DNA of 64,000 nt from Jatrophihabitans cynanchi (GCF_027247405.1 NZ_CP097463.1:3906001-3970000), one strand, 5' to 3'; positions 9,493-18,825 are shown, counted from the stretch's first letter. Numbers and translations are program-made. The notes: generated by a model from the sequence alone, not told the origin.

Positions 9493-10887
9493 TCAGTCGT
9501 GCACGTGCAGCGGCTTGCCGGCGAGCAGCAGGTGTGCCTCGCCGATCGCCTCGGACTGGGTGGGGTGCGGGTGGATCAGCTGCGCGACCTCGCTGGGCAG
9601 CGCCTCCCAGTTGTAGATCAGCTGCGCCTCGGCGATGAGCTCACCGACGCGCTCGCCCACGATGTGCACGCCCAGCACCGGCCCGGAGTCCTGCGCGACC
9701 AGCTTGACCGCGCCCTTGGCGTTCAGGATCGCGCTGCGGCCGTTGCCGGACAGGTCGTAGGTCACGGTCTTGATGTTGTCGGCCCCGTACTTCTCGGCTG
9801 CCTGCGCCTCGCTCAGGCCGACGGACGCGACCTCGGGGGCGGAGTAGGTGATCCGGGGGACGCCGGCGTAGTCGATCGGCACGACCGGCTGGCCGGCGAG
9901 GTGCTCGGCCACGAGAATGCCCTCGGCGAAGCCGACGTGCGCGAGCTGAAGGTGCGGTCCGTTGCCCTGGGTGATCAGGTCGCCGACCGCGTACACGCCC
10001 TCGACCGACGTGCGGCACAGCTCGTCGGTGACGACGAAGCCGCGCTCGATGGCGATGCCCTGCTCCTCGTAGCCGAGGTTCTGCGAGACCGGCCCGCGCC
10101 CGACGGCGACGAGCAGCACCTCGGCCTCGAGGCTCTCGCCGCCCTCGAGCGTGACGCGCACCCCACTGTCGGTGTGCTCCACCTTCTCGAACCGGGCGCC
10201 CAGTTTGAAGTTGATCTTGCGGCGTCGGAAGGCGCGCTCGAGCAGCTTGGACGACGCCTCGTCCTCCAGTGGCAGCAGGTGTGGCAGCGCCTCGACGATC
10301 GTGACCTGGGTGCCGAAGGACGTCCAGGCGCTGGCGAACTCGACACCGATCACGCCGCCGCCGAGCACGATCGCGGTCTGCGGCACGCGGTCGAGCACGA
10401 GGGCGTGCTCGCTGGTGATCACCCGCTGCCCGTCGATGTCCAGGCCGGGCAGCGTGCGCGAGTAGGAACCGGTGGCGAGCACCACGTTGGTGCCGGTGTA
10501 GGTGTCCGACCCGACGGTGACCGTCTTCGCCCCGGTCAGCCTGCCCTCACCCTCGACGATCTGGATGCCACGACTCTTGATCAGGCCGGTCAGGCCCTTG
10601 TGGTTCTTCGAGACGACGCCGTCCTTGTACTTGTGGACGCCGCTCATGTCGATGCCGTTGAAGGTCGCGTTGACGCCGAACGTCTCGCTCTCCCGTGCCT
10701 GGTCGGCGATCTCGCCGGCGTGCAGCAGCGCCTTGGTGGGGATGCACCCGCGGTGCAGGCAGGTGCCGCCGACCTTGTCCTTCTCGATGAGCACGACGGA
10801 CTTGCCGAGTTCGGCAGCGCGCAGGGCCGCGGCGTAACCGCCGCTGCCGCCGCCGAGGATGACGAGGTCGAACTGGTTGTCGGCCAC
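9493..10887 (-). CDS. lpdA: dihydrolipoyl dehydrogenase (E3)
   Basis: FAD-dependent disulfide oxidoreductase that reoxidises dihydrolipoamide using NAD. The 464-residue protein begins ADNQFDLVILGGGSGGYAAA (FAD Rossmann motif). It has the redox disulfide in GGTCLHRGCIPTKALL, a second nucleotide motif AIVLGGGVIGVEFAS, and the catalytic His-Glu pair in LIHPHPTQSEAIGEA. The GTG at 10887 is chosen because AGGAG lies ~6 nt upstream and the length then matches the family. A longer in-frame start at 10941 adds an unconserved tail. It is followed by sucB after 45 nt. Confidence 0.96.
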   Translation of the reverse strand: MADNQFDLVILGGGSGGYAAALRAAELGKSVVLIEKDKVGGTCLHRGCIPTKALLHAGEIADQARESETFGVNATFNGIDMSGVHKYKDGVVSKNHKGLTGLIKSRGIQIVEGEGRLTGAKTVTVGSDTYTGTNVVLATGSYSRTLPGLDIDGQRVITSEHALVLDRVPQTAIVLGGGVIGVEFASAWTSFGTQVTIVEALPHLLPLEDEASSKLLERAFRRRKINFKLGARFEKVEHTDSGVRVTLEGGESLEAEVLLVAVGRGPVSQNLGYEEQGIAIERGFVVTDELCRTSVEGVYAVGDLITQGNGPHLQLAHVGFAEGILVAEHLAGQPVVPIDYAGVPRITYSAPEVASVGLSEAQAAEKYGADNIKTVTYDLSGNGRSAILNAKGAVKLVAQDSGPVLGVHIVGERVGELIAEAQLIYNWEALPSEVAQLIHPHPTQSEAIGEAHLLLAGKPLHVHD

Positions 10888-10985
10888 TGCTGCTCCTGCT
10901 TCGTCTGAGGTGCCCCGCGCGGGGGAGGACGCCGCCTCCATCTTGGCACTAGCGGGCGAAGCGGATCACGGCGGGCAAGCCCGGA

Positions 10986-12443
10986 TCAGGCCGCCGCGAG
11001 GCGCTCCACCGCGGCGATGATGGTGCGCACGGCCGCGCCCGTCCCACCCTTGGGGGTGTAGCCGTGCGGGGCGCCCAGGTTCCAGGCCGGCCCGGCGATG
11101 TCCAGGTGCACCCAGGGCAGCCGGTCGGGCATGAAGTCGGCGAGGAAGTGCCCGGCCACCAGCATGCCGCCCCACCGATCGCCCGGCAGGTTCTGCAGAT
11201 CGGCGACCTGCGAGTCCAGGCCCGCGCGCAACTCCTCCGGCAGCGGCATCGGCCACACCGCCTCGCCGACGGCGTTGCCCGCCGCCGCGACCTGGTCGCG
11301 CCAGCGCTCGGCGCCCATCGCGCCGATCACCCGCGTGCCGAGCGAGACCAGTTGCGCGCCGGTCAGGGTCGAGGCCTCGATCAGGTAGTCCGGTTCGTCC
11401 TCGAGCGCCCGGGCGATCGCGTCGGCCAGCACGAGGCGGCCCTCCGCGTCCGTGTCGGCCACCTCGACGGTACGGCCGTTGCGCATCGTGATCACGTCCG
11501 ACGGCCGGTAGGCCGAACCCGACGGCATGTTCTCGGCCATCGGCACCGTGGCCGTCACCTCGACCGGCAACCGCAGCGCGGCGATCGCGCAGACACTCGC
11601 GACCACCGCGGCGGCGCCGCCCATGTCGGACTTCATCCAGTTCATGTTGGCGGTCTTGAGGTTCAACCCGCCGGAGTCGAAGGTGATGCCCTTGCCGACC
11701 AGTGCGACCCGCGCCTTGGCACGTGCCGGCCGGTATCCGATCCGCACCAGCCGTGGCGGGCGCGCGGAACCGCCGCCCACTGCGAGGACGGCGCCGAACC
11801 GCTCCCGCTTGAGCGCGCGCTCGTCGAGCACCTCGACCTGGAGCTTGGCGGCGCGCGCGAAGTCCGCCGCGTGCTGCGCGAACGTCTCCGGGTACAGGTC
11901 GTTCGGCGGGGTGTTCACCAGGTCGCGGACCCGGGTGATCGCCTCGACCACCGCACGCGCGCGCTTGAGTTCCGCCTTCGCCGACGGGTCATCGGTCGCG
12001 CCGAGGGTGATCCTGCGCAGCGCCGGCCGTTCGGCTGAGGACTTGTAGCGGTCGAAGGCGTACGCCCCGAGCTGGGCGCCTTCGGACAGCGCTCCCGGCG
12101 GTCCGTCCAGTGCGAGGTGCACGTGCGCGTGGTGGCCGAGCCCGCGCACCGCGGCGCCGACCGCGCGCCGCAGGCTCTCGGCCGAGCGGGCGTCGGCGCC
12201 CAGCCCGGTGGCCACCACGAGCGGGAACGGCGCCAGCCCGAGCGTCGGCACCTTCAGCACCTCCTCGGGCTGGCCGGTCGCGCCCAGCGTGCGCAGCGCG
12301 GCAAGCAGGGTTCGCCCCAGCACCGCCTCGACCGGTTTCGCGCCGCGCGCGAGTCGCGGCCCGTTGTTCCCCGGTACGACACCGACCACGACCGCGTCCG
12401 CGTCGGGCAGCGTGCTCGGATCGTGCAGCGATACGGACACCAT
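10986..12443 (-). CDS. pepA: leucyl aminopeptidase (M17)
   Basis: Cytosolic two-metal aminopeptidase of 485 residues. The metal and active-site signatures are present: VGKGITFDSGGLNLK (Lys and first Asp), SDMGGAAAV, and EVADTDAEGRLVLADA, a slight variant of the NTDAEGRL hallmark with Asp for Asn. The protein starts at the ATG at 12443, where TAGGAT (minus 12456-12451) stands 7 nt upstream, the leaderless spacing. An upstream in-frame start at 12536 would run into gcvT and is rejected. It diverges from gcvT. Confidence 0.94.
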   Translation of the reverse strand: MVSVSLHDPSTLPDADAVVVGVVPGNNGPRLARGAKPVEAVLGRTLLAALRTLGATGQPEEVLKVPTLGLAPFPLVVATGLGADARSAESLRRAVGAAVRGLGHHAHVHLALDGPPGALSEGAQLGAYAFDRYKSSAERPALRRITLGATDDPSAKAELKRARAVVEAITRVRDLVNTPPNDLYPETFAQHAADFARAAKLQVEVLDERALKRERFGAVLAVGGGSARPPRLVRIGYRPARAKARVALVGKGITFDSGGLNLKTANMNWMKSDMGGAAAVVASVCAIAALRLPVEVTATVPMAENMPSGSAYRPSDVITMRNGRTVEVADTDAEGRLVLADAIARALEDEPDYLIEASTLTGAQLVSLGTRVIGAMGAERWRDQVAAAGNAVGEAVWPMPLPEELRAGLDSQVADLQNLPGDRWGGMLVAGHFLADFMPDRLPWVHLDIAGPAWNLGAPHGYTPKGGTGAAVRTIIAAVERLAAA

Positions 12444-12450
12444 GACCGCG

Positions 12451-12507
12451 ATCCTAGGGCGGGTGCCGCGCACCGGGTCGGTCCGGTCCGTGCCGGCGCA
12501 ATAGGGT
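12451..12507. promoter_or_regulatory. divergent leaderless promoters pepA / gcvT
   Basis: TAGGAT on the minus strand (12456-12451) lies exactly 7 nt before the pepA ATG, and TAGGGT on the plus strand (12502-12507) exactly 7 nt before the gcvT ATG at 12515. Both starts lack a ribosome binding site. The 71-bp intergenic space leaves no room for a glycine riboswitch. Confidence 0.55.
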
Positions 12508-12514
12508 GACGTGC

Positions 12515-13618
12515 ATGAGCGAGTTGCTGCGGTCACCGCTGTACGAGCGGCACGTCGAGCTGGGCGCCAAGCTCGCCGATTTCGGTGGCTGGGAGATGCC
12601 GATCGAGTACCCGGCCAGCGGTGGGGGAGTGCTGAAGGAGCACGCCGCGGTGCGCGACGCGGTCGGCGTCTTCGACGTCTCGCACCTGGGCAAGGCCACG
12701 GTGCGCGGTTCCGGTGCGGCGCGGTTCGTGAACGCCTGCCTGTCCAACGACCTGGGGCGGATCGAACCGGGCAAGGCGCAGTACACGCTCTGCTGTGACG
12801 AGTCCGGCGGCGTCGTCGACGACCTCATCGCGTACCTGGTCAGCGACGACGAGGTGTTCCTGGTGCCGAACGCGGCGAACACCGCCGAGGTGGTGCGCCG
12901 GCTGGCCGCGGCGGCGCCGGCCGGGATCGAGGTGCCCGGCCAGCACCGCGACTTCGGCGTGCTGGCCGTGCAGGGACCGCGCTCGTCCGAGGTGCTCGCC
13001 GCACTCGGACTGCCGAGCGATCAGGACTACATGGCGTACGCCGACGCGACGTTCGACGGCACGCCGGTGCGCATCTGCCGTACCGGCTACACCGGCGAGC
13101 ACGGGTACGAGCTGATCCCGTCCTGGGACGCAAGCGTGCGGCTGTGGGACGCGCTCGTGCAGGTGGTGCGTTCGCTCGGCGGCATGCCGGCCGGGCTCGG
13201 CGCCCGCGACACGCTGCGCACCGAGATGGGGTACCCGCTGCACGGTCAGGACCTGTCGCTGTCCATCTCGCCGCTGCAGGCGCGGGCAGGCTGGGCGGTG
13301 GGCTGGAAGAAGGACGCGTTCTGGGGGCGCGACGCCCTGCTCGCGGAGAAGGCGGCGGGGCCGGCGCGCGTGCTGTGGGGGATCGAGGCGCTCGACCGCG
13401 GAATCCCACGCTCACACATGACTGTTCTCGACGCGTCGGGTTCGGCGATCGGTGAGGTGACCTCGGGGACGTTCTCGCCGACGCTGAAGAAGGGCATCGG
13501 GCTGGCGCTGCTCGCCCCCACCGTCGCTGAGGGCGATGAACTGTCGGTCGACGTGCGCGGGCGTAGCGCGGCGGTGCGCGTCGTCAAGCCGCCGTTCGTG
13601 CCCTCGCACGTGCGCTGA
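12515..13618 (+). CDS. gcvT: glycine cleavage system T protein (aminomethyltransferase)
   Basis: Transfers the methylene group from the aminomethyl-lipoyl H protein to tetrahydrofolate, releasing ammonia. 367 residues, with the usual N-terminal [28 protein letters not shown], and a folate-binding region [13 protein letters not shown] and [20 protein letters not shown]-terminal barrel ends in KPPFV. GcvH and GcvP are not in the window. The gene depends on the same lipoyl biosynthesis (LipB/LipA) encoded nearby and on Lpd. It faces away from pepA and is convergent with soxR. Confidence 0.95.
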   Translation: MSELLRSPLYERHVELGAKLADFGGWEMPIEYPASGGGVLKEHAAVRDAVGVFDVSHLGKATVRGSGAARFVNACLSNDLGRIEPGKAQYTLCCDESGGVVDDLIAYLVSDDEVFLVPNAANTAEVVRRLAAAAPAGIEVPGQHRDFGVLAVQGPRSSEVLAALGLPSDQDYMAYADATFDGTPVRICRTGYTGEHGYELIPSWDASVRLWDALVQVVRSLGGMPAGLGARDTLRTEMGYPLHGQDLSLSISPLQARAGWAVGWKKDAFWGRDALLAEKAAGPARVLWGIEALDRGIPRSHMTVLDASGSAIGEVTSGTFSPTLKKGIGLALLAPTVAEGDELSVDVRGRSAAVRVVKPPFVPSHVR

Positions 13619-13632
13619 GCCGACCGATCGCG

Positions 13633-14094
13633 TCAGGTCGGCCGCAGTGCGCGCGGCAGGTACGCGGCTCCCGCCCCCGCGGTCGCGGCGATGTCGGCGG
13701 GGTTGGAGATGGCGCACCGTTTGAGCGACAGGCAGCCGCAGCCGATGCACGAGTCCAGTCCGTCGCGTAGCTTCTCCAGCGCCGTGATCTGGTCGTCCAG
13801 CCGGCGGCGCCACGAACGGGACAGCCTGGTCCAGTCGGCCCTCGTCGGCGTGCGCCCGGCGGGCAGGGCGGCGAGCGCGCCGGCCACCTCGTCCAGGCTG
13901 AGGCCGACGTTGCGTGCTGCGCGGATGAACGCGAGCCGGCGAAGCACGCTACGCGCATAGCGCCGTTGTCCGCCGCTGGTGCGGCTCGCCGAGATCAAGC
14001 CTTCGCGTTCGTAGAAGCGCAGGGCAGACGCGGCGAACCCGCTGCGCGCGGCGACCTCACTGACGGTCAGCAGATCCGTCGTAGAAATCGCCAT
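13633..14094 (-). CDS. soxR: redox-sensing transcriptional regulator SoxR
   Basis: 153-residue MerR-family activator. The N-terminal winged helix-turn-helix (LLTVSEVAARSGFAASALRFYEREGL) is followed by a dimerisation helix and the 2Fe-2S motif C-x2-C-x-C-x5-C at about residues 116-127 (CIGCGCLSLKRC), identical in spacing to known SoxR. In actinobacteria SoxR typically answers redox-active compounds rather than superoxide alone. AAGGAG lies 6 nt before the ATG. It diverges from an SDR gene, and the shared 74-bp interval carries a 16-bp palindrome expected for SoxR binding. Confidence 0.93.
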   Translation of the reverse strand: MAISTTDLLTVSEVAARSGFAASALRFYEREGLISASRTSGGQRRYARSVLRRLAFIRAARNVGLSLDEVAGALAALPAGRTPTRADWTRLSRSWRRRLDDQITALEKLRDGLDSCIGCGCLSLKRCAISNPADIAATAGAGAAYLPRALRPT

Positions 14095-14109
14095 CAGATT
14101 CTCCTTGAC

Positions 14110-14125
14110 TTGAAGTTGACTTCAA
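14110..14125. promoter_or_regulatory. SoxR-type operator palindrome
   Basis: TTGAAGTTGACTTCAA is a 7-2-7 inverted repeat (TTGAAGT and ACTTCAA with a TG centre), close in form to the SoxR box, which pairs CTCAAGT with ACTTGAG. It lies between TTGACT (14105-14110) and TATAAC/AACGAT (14127-14135), as expected when a MerR-type regulator binds the spacer. The plus promoter would drive the SDR and QueA-like genes. Confidence 0.6.
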
Positions 14126-14168
14126 CTATAACGATGGCGGTTCGAACCGGAACCGTCTAGGAGAACCG

Positions 14169-14861
14169 ATGTCCACTGCACTGATCACCGGCGCGTCCCA
14201 GGGCCTGGGCCTGGCCCTCACAACAGCATTCGCCGAGCGCGGCTGGAACCTGGTGGTCGACGCCAGGGACGAGACCCGGCTGCGCGAGGCCGCCCGGACG
14301 CTGCCCACCGTGGTCGCGATCGTCGGCGACGTGACCGATCCGGGGCATCGCGAGGCGCTGGCGGCCGCGGCCGAGGTGTTCGGCCCGCTCGACCTGCTCG
14401 TGAACAACGCCAGCGAACTCGGGCCCAGCCCGCTGCCCGAGCTGGCGCGGTACCCGCTCGACGCGCTGCGCACGGTGTACGAGACCAACGTCGTCGCACC
14501 GCTGGCGCTCACCCAACTGCTGCTGCCTGCACTGCGGGCCGCGGGCGGGACCGTCGTGAACATCAGCTCGGACGCCGCGGTCGAGCCGTACCCGGGCTGG
14601 GGCGGCTACGGCCCCAGCAAGGCCGCTCTGGACCACGTGTCGGCGATCCTGGCCGCCGAAGAACCCGAACTGCGGGTCTTCGCGTTCGACCCGGGTGACA
14701 TGCGCACCGCGATGCACCAGCGCGCCTTTCCTGGCGAGGACATCAGCGACCGGCCGGCGGCGAGCACCGTCGTCCCGGCCGTCCTGCGGCTGTTCGACGA
14801 GCGGCCGGCGAGCGGTCGGTACCGCGCGGTGGACCTGCTCGCCGCCGAGGTGGCGCGGTGA
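14169..14861 (+). CDS. short-chain dehydrogenase/reductase
   Basis: 230-residue classical SDR. It has the NAD(P)-binding TGASQGLGLAL, the NNAS motif in LLVNNASELG, the catalytic Ser region (VVNISSDAA) and YGPSKAALD with the Tyr-x3-Lys pair. AGGAGA lies just before the ATG. The stop overlaps the GTG start of the QueA-like gene by 4 bases, so the two are translationally coupled. The palindrome upstream and the divergent soxR suggest redox induction. The substrate is unknown. Confidence 0.88.
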   Translation: MSTALITGASQGLGLALTTAFAERGWNLVVDARDETRLREAARTLPTVVAIVGDVTDPGHREALAAAAEVFGPLDLLVNNASELGPSPLPELARYPLDALRTVYETNVVAPLALTQLLLPALRAAGGTVVNISSDAAVEPYPGWGGYGPSKAALDHVSAILAAEEPELRVFAFDPGDMRTAMHQRAFPGEDISDRPAASTVVPAVLRLFDERPASGRYRAVDLLAAEVAR

Positions 14862-15880
14862 CGGCGCTTCAGTTCGAGCTGCCGCCGGAGCTGGCGGCGG
14901 CGCATCCGCGGGCAGATCGCGACCGGAGCCGCCTGCTGGTCGCCCGCCCGTCCGGCATCGAGCACGCCGTCTTCGCCGAACTGGAGGCGTTCCTGCACCC
15001 GGGCGACCTGCTCGTCGTGAACACGTCGGCAACCCTGGCGGCGGCGCTCGACGGCCGCCGAGCGGACGGCCGGGCGCTCACGGTGCACTTCGCGACGGCG
15101 TTGGACGACGGACGGTGGATTGTCGAACTGCGGCCGGCGGCGGACGCGACCGGACCGCTACCCGACATCGCGGCAGGTGAGCGGGTGCGACTACCGGACG
15201 GCGTCACGCTGACCGTGCTCGAGCCGGCGGCCCCGGCGCCGGGCGTGACCCGGCTGTGGCTCGCCGAGGTCGGGGTCGAGGGCGGTGTCGAGCACTACCT
15301 CGCCAGGCACGGCCGGCCGATCCGCTACGGCTACCTGGATGGGGACGTGCCGCTCGCGAACTACCAGACCGTGTTCGCGCGCGATCCCGGCAGCGCCGAG
15401 ATGCCGAGTGCCGGCCGACCGTTCACCGCGGAACTGGTTGCCGGGCTGGTCGCCGCGGGGATCGCGCTGGCGCCGATCACGCTGCACACCGGCGTCTCCT
15501 CGCAGGAGGCCGGCGAGCCGCCGATGCCCGAACGCTTCACCGTCCCGGCCGCCACGGCACGCCTGGTGAACTCGACGCGCGCCGCTGGCGGCCGGGTCGT
15601 CGCGGTCGGCACGACGGTGACCCGCGCGCTGGAGTCGGCAGCCGACCGCAGCGGCCGGGTACGCCCGGCCGCGGGCTGGACCGAGCTCGTCCTGGGCCCG
15701 AACCGCCCGGCCCGGGTCGTGGGTGGCCTGATCACCGGCTGGCACGCGCCGGGCGCCTCGCACCTGCAGCTGTTGCAGGCGGTGGCCGGCACGCCGCTGG
15801 TCGCCGCCGCGTACGAGGCGGCGCTGCGCGAGCGTTACCTGTGGCACGAGTTCGGCGACAGCTGCCTGCTGCTGCCGTGA
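14858..15880 (+). CDS. QueA-like S-adenosylmethionine:tRNA ribosyltransferase-isomerase family protein
   Basis: The 340-residue protein is related to QueA, which builds epoxyqueuosine on tRNA. Recognisable family landmarks are RADRDRSRLLV, the DLLVVNTSATLAAAL region (QueA usually has NDTRV-ARL), NYQTVFARDPGSAEMPSAGRPFT, and GGRVVAVGTTVTRALESAA. The motif usually written LHxGxGTFxPV is changed here to LHTGVSSQEAG. Other queuosine genes are absent from the window. Start GTG 14858 overlaps the SDR stop (GTGA). Genuine queuosine work is doubtful, and a different tRNA or small-molecule substrate is possible. The family assignment is firm but the function is not. Confidence 0.8.
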   Translation: MTALQFELPPELAAAHPRADRDRSRLLVARPSGIEHAVFAELEAFLHPGDLLVVNTSATLAAALDGRRADGRALTVHFATALDDGRWIVELRPAADATGPLPDIAAGERVRLPDGVTLTVLEPAAPAPGVTRLWLAEVGVEGGVEHYLARHGRPIRYGYLDGDVPLANYQTVFARDPGSAEMPSAGRPFTAELVAGLVAAGIALAPITLHTGVSSQEAGEPPMPERFTVPAATARLVNSTRAAGGRVVAVGTTVTRALESAADRSGRVRPAAGWTELVLGPNRPARVVGGLITGWHAPGASHLQLLQAVAGTPLVAAAYEAALRERYLWHEFGDSCLLLP

Positions 15881-15884
15881 GCGG

Positions 15885-16688
15885 TCAGCCGGGCGCGCCG
15901 CCGAGCGCGGCCAGGAACTGCCCGTGCAGCAGGCCGTTGGACGCGGCCGCGTTGCCCTGGTGCACGCCGTCGACGCCGTCCAGACCGGTGAACCGCCCGC
16001 CCGCCTCGGTGACGATCGGGTAGAGCGCCCCCATGTCCCACAGCGACAGTTCGGGTTCGGCGGCCAGGTCGACGGCCCCCTCGGCGACGAGCAGGTACGA
16101 CCAGAAGTCGCCGTAGGCGCGGGTGCGCCACACCCGGTCGGTCAGTGCGAGGAACTGCTCGCGCCGGCCTCGGGCGGCCCAGCCGGCGAGCGAGGAGTAG
16201 GACAGGCTGGCGTCGGCGAGGTCGCCGACCGCGGAGACGGCGAGGCGCCGCGGATCGCCGCCGAGGGCACGCAGCCAGGCGCCGCCCCCGCGGTGCGCCC
16301 ACCAGCGGCGTCCGAGTGCGGGCGCCGACGCGACGCCGACGACCGGCACGCCGTCATCGAGCAGGGCGATCAGGGTCGCCCAGACCGGTACGTTGCGCAC
16401 GAAGTTCTTGGTGCCGTCGATCGGGTCGAGCACCCACTGCCGTCCGGTGCGCGCCTCCTCGCCACCGAACTCCTCGCCGAGCACGGCGTCGCCCGGCAGC
16501 GCGGTGGCAAGGTGTGCCCGCACGGCCTGCTCGACGGCGCGATCGGCGTCGCTGACCGGCGTCAGGTCCGGCTTGGCCTCGACCACCAGGTCGGACGCCC
16601 CGAAGCGGGCGGTGGTGATCGCGTCGGCGAGATCGGCCAGTTCGAGCGCGATCGCGAGGTCAGCGGCATGGTCCGTCGAGGCAGGCAC
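15885..16688 (-). CDS. hisN: histidinol-phosphatase / inositol monophosphatase family
   Basis: 267-residue Mg-dependent phosphatase of the IMPase superfamily. Metal ligands are visible in GEEFGGEE and [12 protein letters not shown], and the late Asp in [10 protein letters not shown]. In actinobacteria the member with this sequence style is histidinol-phosphatase HisN, but IMPase activity cannot be excluded. The GTG at 16688 is preferred over an upstream start at 16727 because TAACCT (minus 16701-16696) stands 7 nt upstream and the longer form overlaps the divergent gene. Confidence 0.85.
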   Translation of the reverse strand: MPASTDHAADLAIALELADLADAITTARFGASDLVVEAKPDLTPVSDADRAVEQAVRAHLATALPGDAVLGEEFGGEEARTGRQWVLDPIDGTKNFVRNVPVWATLIALLDDGVPVVGVASAPALGRRWWAHRGGGAWLRALGGDPRRLAVSAVGDLADASLSYSSLAGWAARGRREQFLALTDRVWRTRAYGDFWSYLLVAEGAVDLAAEPELSLWDMGALYPIVTEAGGRFTGLDGVDGVHQGNAAASNGLLHGQFLAALGGAPG

Positions 16689-16695
16689 GGCTGGC

Positions 16696-16705
16696 AGGTT
16701 ACCGT
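16696..16705. promoter_or_regulatory. overlapping back-to-back -10 boxes, hisN / aminotransferase
   Basis: Only 23 bp separate the hisN GTG (minus, 16688) and the aminotransferase GTG (plus, 16712). TAACCT on the minus strand (16701-16696) and TACCGT on the plus strand (16700-16705) share two bases and sit 7 and 6 nt from their start codons. Both genes would be leaderless, and two polymerases could hardly bind at once. Confidence 0.45.
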
Positions 16706-16711
16706 CGAGCC

Positions 16712-17968
16712 GTGCTGCCGCCGACATCTCCGGACGAACGGGAGACCGCGAAGGTGCTGCGCGCGTACCTGCGCGACGGCGTGCTGACGACGATGCCGCG
16801 GCGCGGGCGGGCCGGCGCGTCTGCGCGCAGCGACATAGCGCCGTTCCACGTGATGCGGGTGATCGACGCGGTGGTCGCGCGCCGGGCGGCGGGGCTGCCG
16901 GTGATCGACCTGTCGGCCGGCCAGCCGTCGACCCAGGCTCCGAGCACGGTGCGTAAAGCCGCTCACGAGGCGCTCGACCGCGACAAGATCGGCTACACGA
17001 ACTCCCTCGGCATCCCGCCGCTGCGCGCGGCGATCGCGGCGCACTACGAGCGGACGTACGGCGTCGCGGTCGACCCGGCCGCGGTCGCGGTAACGACCGG
17101 CTCGTCCGGCGGCTTCCTGTACGCGTTCCTCGCCGCGTTCGAAGCCGGCGACACCGTGGTCATGGCGCGCCCCGGCTACCCGGCCTACCGAAACATGCTT
17201 GCCGCGCTGGGCGTTCGCGTGATGGAGCTGCCGTGCGGCGCGCCGACCCGGTTCCAGCCGACGCTCGCGCAGCTGGAGGCGCTGCCCGAGCCGCCCGCCG
17301 GACTGGTCGTGGCCAGCCCGGCGAACCCGACCGGGACGATGATCGCGCCGGACGAACTGGCCGCCCTCGCCGCATGGTGCGAGCGGCACGGCACCAGGCT
17401 GGTCAGCGACGAGATCTATCACGGCATCACCTTCGGCGAACGGGCCGACACGGCGTGGCGCAGCAGCCGCAGCCCGCTCGTCGTCAACTCGTTCAGCAAG
17501 TACTTCTGCATGACCGGCTGGCGGATCGGCTGGCTGCTCGTGCCCGAGGAGTTGCGCGACGCCGTCGACCGGCTGGCCGGCAACTTCGCGATCTGCCCGC
17601 CGGCGCTGTCGCAACTCGCCGCCGTCGCCGCGTTCGACGGCTACGAGGAGCTCGACGCGAACGTGGCCCGCTACGCCGCGAACCGCGAACTGATGCTGCA
17701 GGCGCTGCCGGCGATCGGCCTGGACCGGCTGGCCCCCGCCGACGGGGCGTTCTACATCTACGCCGATGTGTCGCGGTGGACGGACGACTCGCTGGCCTGG
17801 GGCAGGCGTGTGCTGGACGAGTGCGGCGTCGCGGTCGCGCCCGGTGTCGACTTCGATCCGGTCGACGGCGGCAGCTTCATCCGGATGTGCTTCGCCGGCG
17901 ACGGCGCCGACATCGCGCGCGCCCTTGAGCTGTTCGGCGCCTGGCTCGCCCGCCAGCGCGAGGTCTGA
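16712..17968 (+). CDS. class I/II PLP-dependent aminotransferase
   Basis: 418 residues with the GTG start. The PLP lysine is in [16 protein letters not shown]. Other fold-type I landmarks are [32 protein letters not shown] and SDEIYHGI. The aspartate/tyrosine aminotransferase-like domain starts near residue 40. The first ~28 residues (including [15 protein letters not shown]) resemble the opening of DUF2087 proteins, not aminotransferases, and may be a fusion remnant. An internal ATG at 16793 would give a 391-residue protein without that extension. The leaderless -10 6 nt before 16712 favours the long form. The amino donor and acceptor are unknown. Confidence 0.85.
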   Translation: MLPPTSPDERETAKVLRAYLRDGVLTTMPRRGRAGASARSDIAPFHVMRVIDAVVARRAAGLPVIDLSAGQPSTQAPSTVRKAAHEALDRDKIGYTNSLGIPPLRAAIAAHYERTYGVAVDPAAVAVTTGSSGGFLYAFLAAFEAGDTVVMARPGYPAYRNMLAALGVRVMELPCGAPTRFQPTLAQLEALPEPPAGLVVASPANPTGTMIAPDELAALAAWCERHGTRLVSDEIYHGITFGERADTAWRSSRSPLVVNSFSKYFCMTGWRIGWLLVPEELRDAVDRLAGNFAICPPALSQLAAVAAFDGYEELDANVARYAANRELMLQALPAIGLDRLAPADGAFYIYADVSRWTDDSLAWGRRVLDECGVAVAPGVDFDPVDGGSFIRMCFAGDGADIARALELFGAWLARQREV

Positions 17969-17970
17969 CT

Positions 17971-18816
17971 TCAGCGGGGCGGGCCGTCGGACTCCTCGCG
18001 CTCGAGCACCTCGACCGAGTCGCCCACGCTGATCGACCCGCCGGGGGTGTCCGGGATCAGGTTCATCGCGAACCAGGACGAGCCGTCCCACCTGCGGTGC
18101 CTCGCGAGCGTGGCGAGCGGCTCCTTGCCGCGTTCGGCGGTGTCCGGATCGGTGATCGTCATGATGCACCGGTCACAGCCCTTGACGACGCGGAACACCG
18201 CGTCGCCGATCCGCAGGCGGCGCCAGTGGTCCTCGTCCCAGGCGGGCGCGCCACGCACGACCAGGCTGGGCCGGAACCGCCGCATCGGCAGCGGCCCCTC
18301 CTGCGGGTGGCGCCCGCCGGCGATCAGTTCGTTCAGCGCGGCCAGCGAGTCCTCGCTCGCGAGCAGCAGCGGGTAGCCGTCGGCGAACGAGACCCGATCG
18401 TCCGATCTGCCGAAGCGCGGGTTGACGGCGCGCCGTGTCGGGTCGTCCAGGTAGACCAGCCGTGCGGGCGCGCCGAGAACCTTGCTCACCCAGGCGTCGG
18501 CGGCGGCCCCCGCCGGGGCGGCCTGCAGACTGCTCGACCACACCTGCACGTCGGCCAGCGTCGAGCCGTCCGGAACCGCGACCTCGATCGGGTCGAGGTC
18601 CGGGTGGTTCAGCCGCAGCCCGCCGTCGACGAGTTCGGGCACGACCAGCAGCATGCGCGGCACGTCGCGGGCGGTGACGACCATGCCGTCCTCATCGACG
18701 ACCATCCAGCGACGGTCACCGCGCAGCCCCCACGGTTCGACCAGCGCCGACTGCAGCGCTTCGCCGCGGAAGGACTTCACCGGGTACCGGTGCAGGCCGG
18801 TCAGCGTCAGCGTCAC
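17971..18816 (-). CDS. MOSC-domain molybdenum cofactor-dependent protein (YcbX-like)
   Basis: 281 residues. An N-terminal MOSC beta-barrel (LTGLHRYPVKSFRGEAL, LRGDRRWMVVDEDG) is followed by the MOSC sulfurase-like domain with the conserved Cys in VVKGCDRCIMTITDPDT. Such proteins (YcbX, mARC-type) reduce N-hydroxylated compounds with a molybdenum cofactor, or bind and transfer it. The GTG start at 18816 has TAGCCT (minus 18828-18823) 6 nt upstream, overlapping the rsgA stop codon, so it has a likely leaderless promoter of its own in addition to read-through from rsgA. Confidence 0.87.
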   Translation of the reverse strand: MTLTLTGLHRYPVKSFRGEALQSALVEPWGLRGDRRWMVVDEDGMVVTARDVPRMLLVVPELVDGGLRLNHPDLDPIEVAVPDGSTLADVQVWSSSLQAAPAGAAADAWVSKVLGAPARLVYLDDPTRRAVNPRFGRSDDRVSFADGYPLLLASEDSLAALNELIAGGRHPQEGPLPMRRFRPSLVVRGAPAWDEDHWRRLRIGDAVFRVVKGCDRCIMTITDPDTAERGKEPLATLARHRRWDGSSWFAMNLIPDTPGGSISVGDSVEVLEREESDGPPR

Positions 18817-18825
18817 CCGGACAGG

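Noticed and set aside
7951-10908. 985-residue plus-strand open frame over sucB and lpdA
   Set aside because: Antisense to two firmly identified enzymes, with low-complexity Arg/Gly/Leu runs and no start signal.
12444-12514. Glycine riboswitch before gcvT
   Set aside because: The 71-bp gap has a -10 box 7 nt from the ATG, leaving no leader RNA.
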